Assembly (NCBI GenBank): GCA_015680685.1
Contig: MNCI01022213.1
Coordinates: 4,999-28,176 of the forward strand
Reading direction: 5' to 3'
Length of the DNA stretch: 23,178 nt
DNA from: Gnetum montanum
Lineage: Eukaryota; Streptophyta; Gnetopsida; Gnetales; Gnetaceae
The notes beneath the pieces were generated by a model. That model saw only the letters and a list, made by a program, of their open reading frames with translations, made no database searches and was not told where the DNA came from. How positions within the stretch are numbered: position 1 is the stretch's first letter; each line of letters opens with the position of its first letter. The position numbers and the translations under genes were made by a program. Shown here piece by piece: positions 17,480 to 23,178 of the stretch.

Positions 17480-17771
17480 AATCTTCCTCTTAGACAATCT
17501 AAGGATGAGTGGTACTAAGTTCTTCTCAACCTTCCAGTAGCTTCTTAGGTACTATGTTTATTCCATACATCTTTCACCATAGGTATCATATTATTTTTTA
17601 ATTCCATACATTTGATGATGTTATTTGGTTGATCAACATAACTAGCATTAGGTTGAAGTTGCACATCTTACCAATTAATCACATAACTTGAATCTTAAAC
17701 ATACTTCAACATAAAGACATAAAATATATCATGAATCTTTTAATGTAGTAAGGGAAGATCAATTTCATAGG
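17480..17771 (-). pseudogene. Chromovirus (Del/Tekay-type) integrase C-terminus and chromodomain relic
   Basis: The minus strand, read from 17775 leftward, gives VAYEIDLPLLH, a stop, KIHDIFYVFMLKY and DSSYVINW. These match the integrase tail pattern VAYxLxLP, IHxVFHVSMLKKY and DPSHVIxW of Ty3/gypsy chromoviruses. It continues YVDQPNNIIKC, NNMIPMVKDVWNKHST, a stop and EAT, matching the chromodomain pattern EQPxxILDR, KEIPLVKVLW and EEATWE. A one-base loss near 17538 shifts the frame inside the expected Trp codon, after which KVEKNL continues. In life this part binds chromatin to steer integration. With stops and shifts it is dead. It joins the segment at 18774-18991 once LTR D is set aside. 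Confidence 0.85.
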
Positions 17772-18613
17772 CTACTTGATGAGTGGCGAGGTACCCCTAC
17801 ACTCAACCATACGAAATGAGCGTAGCACGTGCGATCCGGTCGAACTTCGCAGACTAAATGCCTAAACGCCCCATGGAACACTTGGGGTTAATCGTTCGTT
17901 GTCTTCCCAGACTTACTTGTTTTTGTCACGATGTATGGTTAAGTAAGTCCAAGGTATATGATTTTTTTGGGATTTTACGGTTTATCTCCTATGCTAAACA
18001 GTGAAGGGTTGAGAAACTAAAACTAATTCTAACTACAGCACTAAGTCCTAGCGTCAGCATCCGTTCCCACTTGCTGTACACACCCTGAACTGTGCAACTG
18101 TGGCTACCAAACACTAATCGTTACTGGGATTACCACACGTAACGCACGTGCTCGAAGCGGTCGTACTGAGACGCTTAACTAACCTAAGTGTGACAAGCAA
18201 CCGATTCCTTAACTAGCTGTACACATCCGTAGATGCTCATAATCAAGTCGTACTTGTCCCATGTTCTAGGAGGAAAGGGTGAGAGAATCTAATCGCGATG
18301 AGTAGCCGATTCCTTGGCTAGCCGTACATGTTCGTCAACGCTCGTAACCAAGTCGTACTCATGCCGCGTTACTAGGAAAGCAGTAAATAACATTAATTAA
18401 ACCTATTCATGTACTACAAGGTTTATCCAAAAAGCTTGTCTTTATTGTCGTACACAACTTGCGTTCAGGTACAAAGCTGCTCGAATAAAGAACCGTTCAC
18501 TTGGGGGACTCCTACTGTGGGCACATGGAAAATATTCTATCTTTGAGGTGATCAATCTGCCAGAGCTTCGCTACTTTACGCCTAGGATGAGAAATGAGGA
18601 GAGTGCCGCCTCT

Positions 18614-18621
18614 TATTTATA
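18614..18621 (-). promoter_or_regulatory. TATA box of LTR D
   Basis: The minus strand reads TATAAATA followed by AGAGGC, as in LTR A, about 147 bp inside the LTR 5' end. Confidence 0.7.
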
Positions 18622-18638
18622 GATTTGGCAGCAGACAG

Positions 18639-18743
18639 CAATATCGCGTATGCGATATCACAGGGAATGACACGATATCGCATACGCGATATCGCAGGGG
18701 ATACGATATCGCAATGGACGCGATATCACGTATGCGATATCGC
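18639..18743 (-). promoter_or_regulatory. GATATC palindrome cluster in U3 of LTR D
   Basis: Six GATATC and one AATATC occur in 105 bp. At about 18673-18694 two 9-bp arms, CGATATCGC and GCGATATCG, face each other across ATAC. There are more units than in LTR A, so the cluster changes copy number between insertions, as LTR enhancers often do. Role inferred. Confidence 0.5.
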
Positions 18744-18773
18744 GGCCTGTGCAATTCGCGTCTCATCACTACT

Positions 18774-18991
18774 TCATAAACTTTTTAAGTACTTTAAAGG
18801 ATCTAACAAAACATCATATCAATTTTTATTTCTTACCAAATCTTATTAATCCTTTCAAATAAGAAACTTTAAGAAATACAAATTTACCAACATTAAATTC
18901 TAAACACCTTTTTTTTATTATTTGCATACTTGACATATCTGTCTTGTATTAACTTCAACCTACCTATGACTGCCTTAATCTATTCTATAGT
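18774..18991 (-). pseudogene. Chromovirus integrase relic, part upstream of LTR D
   Basis: The minus strand gives IKAVIGRLKLIQDRYVKYAN then a Lys run, matching the integrase stretch with IRERLxxAQxRQKxYAD. After a one-base shift in an A8 run it reads EFNVGKFVFLKVSYLKGLI and RFGKK, matching the GPY/F-region pattern FEVGDxVFLKVSPxKGVxRFGKK. Two more stops follow before the point where LTR D inserted. Together with 17480-17771 it covers roughly the last 160 codons of integrase plus chromodomain. Its upstream part (RT, RNase H, integrase core) was displaced by the plus-strand element starting at 18992 and should resume beyond the window. Confidence 0.85.
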
Positions 18992-19031
18992 TGATGAGTC
19001 ATGTTTTCTTGGGTTTCATCAGTGTGGCCTA

Positions 19032-19087
19032 GTCAACGCAACCTTGTCGATGCAACCCTGTTGATGCAACCTTGTCAATGAGGTTGT
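19032..19087 (+). repeat. 14-bp tandem repeats in U3 of LTR E
   Basis: GTCAACGCAACCTT, GTCGATGCAACCCT and GTTGATGCAACCTT begin at 19032, 19046 and 19060, and a decayed fourth unit begins at 19074. They lie 60-115 bp upstream of the TATA box and take the place held by palindromes in LTRs A and D. Confidence 0.8.
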
Positions 19088-19145
19088 GTCAACATGGGAT
19101 TTGATGTGTTAATGTCACCTCATCGATGTAGTGTTTGTTTTCACC

Positions 19146-19153
19146 TATAAATA
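19146..19153 (+). promoter_or_regulatory. TATA box of LTR E
   Basis: CCTATAAATATG, 154 bp inside the LTR, at the conserved family position. Confidence 0.7.
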
Positions 19154-19905
19154 TGTGCCCACCTACCGTGTTTATGGCATCTTTGATCATAGTTGTAGTG
19201 GAACTCTTTCAGTTTTCTTGCTTGAAAGCTAAAATATTTTTCTAAGTGCCCACAAAAGGAGTCAAAGAGTGTACAGATCTTTATTCAAGCACCGTTGTAC
19301 TTAAGCATGACAGTGTGTGCAATAATAAAGACAAGCTTTCTAATAAACCTTGTAGCACTTTGAAATAGATTAATTGTTTATTTATGCATTTAATGTTTTA
19401 TGGAATTTCCTTTAATTCTTTAAGTAATTAAGTAATCAATTAAGCTAAATTAAATAATGATTAATTAAGCACATAAGTATGACCACTTTGAGCATACACG
19501 TGGTGCTTGGTAATCCTAGTAATGCTTAATGTTTGCTAACCTAGTAGTGTTAAATGTGTTTAGGATGTGCATAGTAAGTCAAAATGGATGCTTATGTTAG
19601 GATTAGCTAGGTGTAGCTAATTAGATTCAATTAGAAAATTAATTATTTTATTTTATAAATTATTCTTTACCCTTAGGCAACTTAAAGTATAAACTGTAAA
19701 AATGATAAAAATCATATGCCTCAGTTGCACTTAATCATACCTTTGCATTTCACAAGTGTAATTGGGAAGACAACGATTGCAATGGTTAGTTTCACTTCCT
19801 AGAGGCCAGTGTACTTAGAAGGCTATAAGTCCATAAAATTTGACTGAATCATGAATGCTTATTGATTCATATGGTTAGGCATAGGATCTACTCGCTACTC
19901 ATCAT

Positions 19906-19922
19906 TGGCACCATTGCCAGGG
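19906..19922 (+). other. Primer-binding site (tRNA-Asp) of the plus-strand element
   Basis: TGGCACCATTGCCAGGG lies one base past the LTR. It differs from the tRNA-Asp complement TGGCGCCGTTGCCGGGG at three positions, and each is a G-to-A change within a CpG. Confidence 0.9.
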
Positions 19923-20062
19923 ATTTGTAGTTTGATACATGTGCTATCTTGGACTTAATGAATATTATTTAAGATTGTTGAAATGAATCCTAAGGTTAAA
20001 ATCATTTAAAAAATTTAATTATAATTATAATTTTAGCACACTAAATTTCTCTGTAATCCAAA

Positions 20063-22370
20063 ATGTCTTCTATTTTCAAGCATGATGAATCAAAACCATT
20101 AGTGCCCCAAAAATTCAAAGTGGTATCCTACATAACGATGAGAAGCTGTGATGGAGAGATATTGAGAAGTGCCATGAAGCTATAAAGGAAAAACAATGTA
20201 CTAACCCCTTATTCTTGCTAAACCAAAATAATACATAGGATCCTCTCTTTGGGAATTCTCAACATGAAGATTCTCCATTCCTTGACTTTAGTGAAGAGGG
20301 CTTAAACTTGAATCTGCAGTCCACTATCAACAATTTGGGTTCAGGAAAAAGTGGAAGTCAAGGCAAGGGCTTAGGCAAGCATTGTGATGATGATGATCTT
20401 GATGATTATGGTTATCAAAAATGAAGAGAAGGTGGTAGATACCATGGTGATTGCAACCCTCCTTCCTCTTCATCCTCTTCATTTGCATATTCTTATTCCT
20501 CTAAATCTAACTGAAACTACAGGGGATGAAATTGTGATGAAGGTGAATGGTAGGATAATGATCATAGGCCCCACCATGAATGAAGGGTAGCAAAGGACAT
20601 CATAGGAATCATTAAAATTATGATGATGATGAGCCTTTTTTAGCAACTTGAAGCATGTTGAACATTGTAAAGGTAGTCAAAATTTCAACCAGGCATGCAG
20701 AAGATAGCAAAATCAAGAGGTTAGATATGAATAATATCCCCAAATTTGAGGCAAATATAACTTAGATCCATAGGCCCATCTTTAGGCCTTTCATGATGCT
20801 TGTGTCTTATAGAAGATAGAAAATGACTAATAGAAACTTAAGCTATTCCCTAGGACACTCATAAAAGAAGCAGAAAGTTGGTACCACTTCTTGGAGCTAG
20901 AATCAATTCATAGATGGAGTACAATGCTTGAGCTATTTAATGATAAATATCAAACGTACTCTTGAGTGTCCAACTTGAGGAAGCAAATCCAAGGCTGGTG
21001 ACAAGGAACACATGAACCTTAGATGCAGTCATGGGTAGGTATTATTTCCTTTTTCATAAATGTCCTGGCCATGGTTATTCTTAGTGGGAGCAACTTTGCC
21101 ATATCATAGATGGACTTTGATTAGAAATCAGGAGAACTCTTGGGATCTATGCTGAAGGGAGATTATTAAAACTAAGATCCTATCAGATTCAAAAGTTGTT
21201 TGAGTAGGTTGCAAAATAAAATGATGAGTTGAGAAAACGAGTAAGTGCTGAGAAGTATAATCGGGATCTTTTCATCAAAAAAAGGGAGGTTTGATTTTGT
21301 GACAATGACAAGGAGGTACCATTTGATGAAGTGATACAATGAAAAACCTTGTCAATTCAAAAATCTATGTTTGAAATTTTGGTTAAGATTGACAACATGT
21401 GGGAATCTTTGGATGAAAAATTTCAAACTACTCTAAAAATTGCAAAACAATCCAAACAATAAGGTAGTGATTGTGATTTCATGAGAAGAAAAGAAGCTAA
21501 ACATATCTACCTAAGGGATAAGGGCAAATCTGTTGTAGTAGAAGAGGTTGTGGAGTCAGAATCAAATAATGATGGTGGATGTGACATCTACCAATATGAA
21601 CATCCTAAGGGATGTTATCTTGTTATGTTACACTTACAAAAATATGGGGTATATGCTTTAAATTCTAGACTGGCATGAAGGCAAGCACCCAGAAGGTTGT
21701 CTTATCCTCAAGGCAACCCAAGGTAGTTCCACCAGCAACAACAAGTTTATTATCCAAGTGGAGCTCCACCATAACCATACAAGTAGTACCATTAATGGTA
21801 GTATCCACAATTGTGGGGGATGCCACCACGAAGGCAATAGTATCCTTACAGGTAGCTAGATCCATATGGGTACAATGTTTAGCAACCCATGTCTCCATGT
21901 GACTCTTCTAGTCATGCTTCTTTTCAACATCACTACTATCCTCTAGAGTACTACAGAATTGATTCTCCATCTCCTAGAGGGAAATCCCTATATCCTTCTC
22001 ATCCTTCAGCATATGTTTCTTCACCCTTAACCCAATTACTACCTACTCCATCTATGTAAGGTTAGATTCCCATGCAGCCATAGCAATGTAATGCTACCAA
22101 GGCTATTAACTTATAGTTGGCTTCTCAGCCAAGTGGTTTGGAATCCAAATCTTGTAAAAGACCATTCTTTTGAACTAACAGCCCTACAAAGCCCTCATTG
22201 ACTTATGTGGTTGGTTTCCCTATGTCTCTTTGATCCTCTACATTCATTCCTTTTAAGAACCCTTCAAACCAAATGACTCCCAAGATCTACACAACCATGT
22301 TAACTTGTGCTATACCCAATTAGATCAACATTGCAAACCTTCCTAGGAAAAGAGCTAATCCTAGAAGTCC
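20063..22370 (+). pseudogene. gag relic of the plus-strand Athila-like element
   Basis: The ATG at 20063 opens MSSIFKHDESKPLVP, similar to the start of the minus-strand copy. The capsid helix region is at 20846-20962: FPRTLIKEAESWYHFLELE, then SIHRWSTMLELFNDKYQTYS ending at a TGA. The Trp that is a stop in the minus-strand copy is intact here. At about 21555-21610 comes EVVESESNNDGGCDIYQYEH, where the zinc-knuckle's second Cys has become Tyr. A Pro/Ser/His/Tyr-rich tail follows to about 22100. Frames shift repeatedly and stops are frequent. In an active element gag would form the cytoplasmic particle that packages the RNA. Confidence 0.8.
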
Positions 22371-22374
22371 TCTC

Positions 22375-22690
22375 ATCTACTTGCATAATGTAGGAAATGA
22401 GACATGCAAGAATCTTCTCGATTTAGGTTCTAGTGTTAATATGATTTTTCATGAAATGTACAACGCTTGGAACCTACCTTCTCTCAAGAAGAGAAATATT
22501 CATTTAAAGTTGGTAGATCAGTCCATCACTATTCCCTTGGAATTAGTGGAGGACATGGTGACATGTGTGAACAATCGTATCTTACCAATTTTCTAGTAAT
22601 CAAAGTTGACAATTGTAAGAGGGACTTCCCAATCATTATGGGAAGGGCTTAGTTGACCATTGTTGATGCACAAATGGACATCAAAGATCT
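22375..22690 (+). pseudogene. Retrotransposon aspartic protease relic
   Basis: The frame reads NLLDLGSSVNMIFHEMYNAW, the active-site region of a Ty3/gypsy protease, with D-L-G where active enzymes have D-S/T-G. It continues through LVDQSITIPLELVEDM. A frameshift near 22590 separates this from FLVIKVDN and FPIIMGRA, then a TAG and LTIVDAQMDIKDLSLEI, the family's second conserved block. The minus-strand copy at 7729-8102 aligns throughout and keeps D-S-G. Neither copy could give an active protease as it stands. Confidence 0.85.
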
Positions 22691-23178
22691 TTCCTTGGAG
22701 ATTTCTAAGGAAAATACATTTGGAAAGATTAAGAAGAGAGTTCCATGGATCATGTATAGAGATATCAAGTGCAACTGTGTGTAGAAACTATAGTCTATCA
22801 AAAGCACATCAATCAAAACATGCAAACAATGTGTAGATGAATCTAAAATCCAAAAGTTCCAGTGTATAGTAATCAAAAAATAGGAGGAATCCCAACGGTT
22901 AACAACTAATTTTGAAAGTAGCACACTTTACATGGAACCTACTAAGAGCCTAACTTGTGCCTATGTTGAAGGCATGGATGAACTAGAGCAAGTTCATCGC
23001 CAACTCTCTATTGATGAATCTAATGATACCAATTGGGAAGAGTTGGAAATCCTTGATAGTTTTAAACATGAGCCCTTAGAGTTAAAAACCTGTACCCACT
23101 AGCATGGAATATGCATTTCTAAAAAATGGCAAACTAGTGATAATCAATGCCAACCTTGCTCATGAGCAGAAAAGATTG
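22691..23178 (+). pseudogene. Linker and N-terminal leader of reverse transcriptase (partial)
   Basis: After the protease the sequence keeps pol character. MDELEQVHRQLSIDES at about 22975 and EPLELK at about 23070 are followed, after a frameshift near 23090, by MEYAFLKNGKLVIINANL at the window edge. The last part fits the conserved Athila/Tat stretch just before reverse transcriptase, of the type ELKPLPxHLKYAFLGxxxxLPVIIxxxL. The RT catalytic core should therefore start within about 100-200 bp to the right of the window. Stops occur between the blocks. Confidence 0.65.

Larger units (their letters stand above)
17777..18768 (-). mobile_element. Solo LTR of the Athila-like family (LTR D)
   Basis: 992 bp from TGATGAGTGG to CTCATCA, flanked by a perfect target duplication CTACT at 17772-17776 and 18769-18773. 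No internal sequence is attached on either side; both flanks are chromovirus integrase, contiguous across the insertion. This is the outcome of recombination between the two LTRs of a once full element. It is close to LTR A (same palindromic U3). Two ACCGATTCCTT-bearing blocks lie about 105 bp apart (CCGATTCC at 18201 and 18306). Many CpG sites survive, so it is probably the youngest LTR insertion here together with A. Confidence 0.93.
18992..19904 (+). mobile_element. 5' LTR (LTR E)
   Basis: 913 bp, TGATGAGTCATG to CTACTCATCA. The opening TGATGAGTCATGTTTT is shared with LTR C read on its own strand. Most of the body aligns with LTRs B and C, but U3 between the start and the TATA box is different (14-bp repeats instead of GATATC motifs). 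Confidence 0.9.
18992..23178 (+). mobile_element. Athila-like Ty3/gypsy element, 5' part, runs off window
   Basis: Order: 5' LTR (18992-19904), tRNA-Asp primer site (19906-19922), leader of 141 nt, gag relic, protease relic, then the leader of reverse transcriptase at the right edge. It belongs to the family of the element at 6970-11703: ends, primer, leader length and proteins match, in opposite orientation. It inserted into the chromovirus relic; ATAGT at 18987-18991 should be the left target duplication. All frames are broken, so it is not autonomous. Unlike the minus-strand copy, it has not lost the region after protease, so it shows the family's longer layout. Confidence 0.9.

Overview
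This is nuclear DNA from a seed plant with a large, repeat-filled genome. It holds one intact protein-coding gene and a nest of decayed LTR retrotransposons. Plant origin rests on three things: a CYP71-clan (CYP76-like) cytochrome P450, Athila/Tat-type elements primed by tRNA-Asp, and a Del/Tekay-type chromovirus relic. The long AT-rich, relic-filled intergenic space and the intronless GC-rich P450 would suit a gymnosperm, but the window does not prove this. A run of N at 12133-12190 and a single N at 4626 mark a draft assembly.

Left part (1-6965). A minus-strand LTR of the main family (LTR A) is cut by the window start. It sits in the gag of an older minus-strand Ty1/copia element, whose tRNA-Met primer site is at 1338-1349 and whose LTR begins at 1352. 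An AT-rich stretch follows in which short motifs of both polarities (GTAGAACCAAA and TTTGGTTCTA) recur between about 3.5 and 6.3 kb. That stretch is split by a solo LTR of another family (5043-5915), which has a perfect 5-bp target duplication and 159-bp tandem repeats inside it.

Middle (6970-11703). This is a minus-strand Athila-like element with two LTRs and a perfect target duplication (AAAGG). It keeps only a broken gag and protease. One deletion took the rest of pol, the polypurine tract and the outer end of the 3' LTR.

Gene region (13.2-16.6 kb). A 514-residue P450 on the minus strand has all core motifs, a TATA box abutting an 18-bp palindrome, and a poly(A) signal. Upstream are three divergent copies of a short motif, an exact 78-bp tandem duplication and a minisatellite with a period of about 125-164 bp.

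Right part (17.5-23.2 kb). A minus-strand chromovirus pol relic was hit twice by the main LTR family: once by an element that is now a solo LTR (LTR D, 17777-18768, target duplication CTACT), and once by a plus-strand element (LTR E at 18992-19904, then primer site, gag, protease and the leader of reverse transcriptase) that runs off the window. Five LTRs of one family thus lie within 23 kb. The only gene likely to make a functional protein is the P450, presumably an endoplasmic-reticulum monooxygenase of specialised metabolism. I found no convincing new biological system. The most unusual features are the palindrome-rich LTR promoters, the two-polarity motif array and the repeat-laden P450 promoter.
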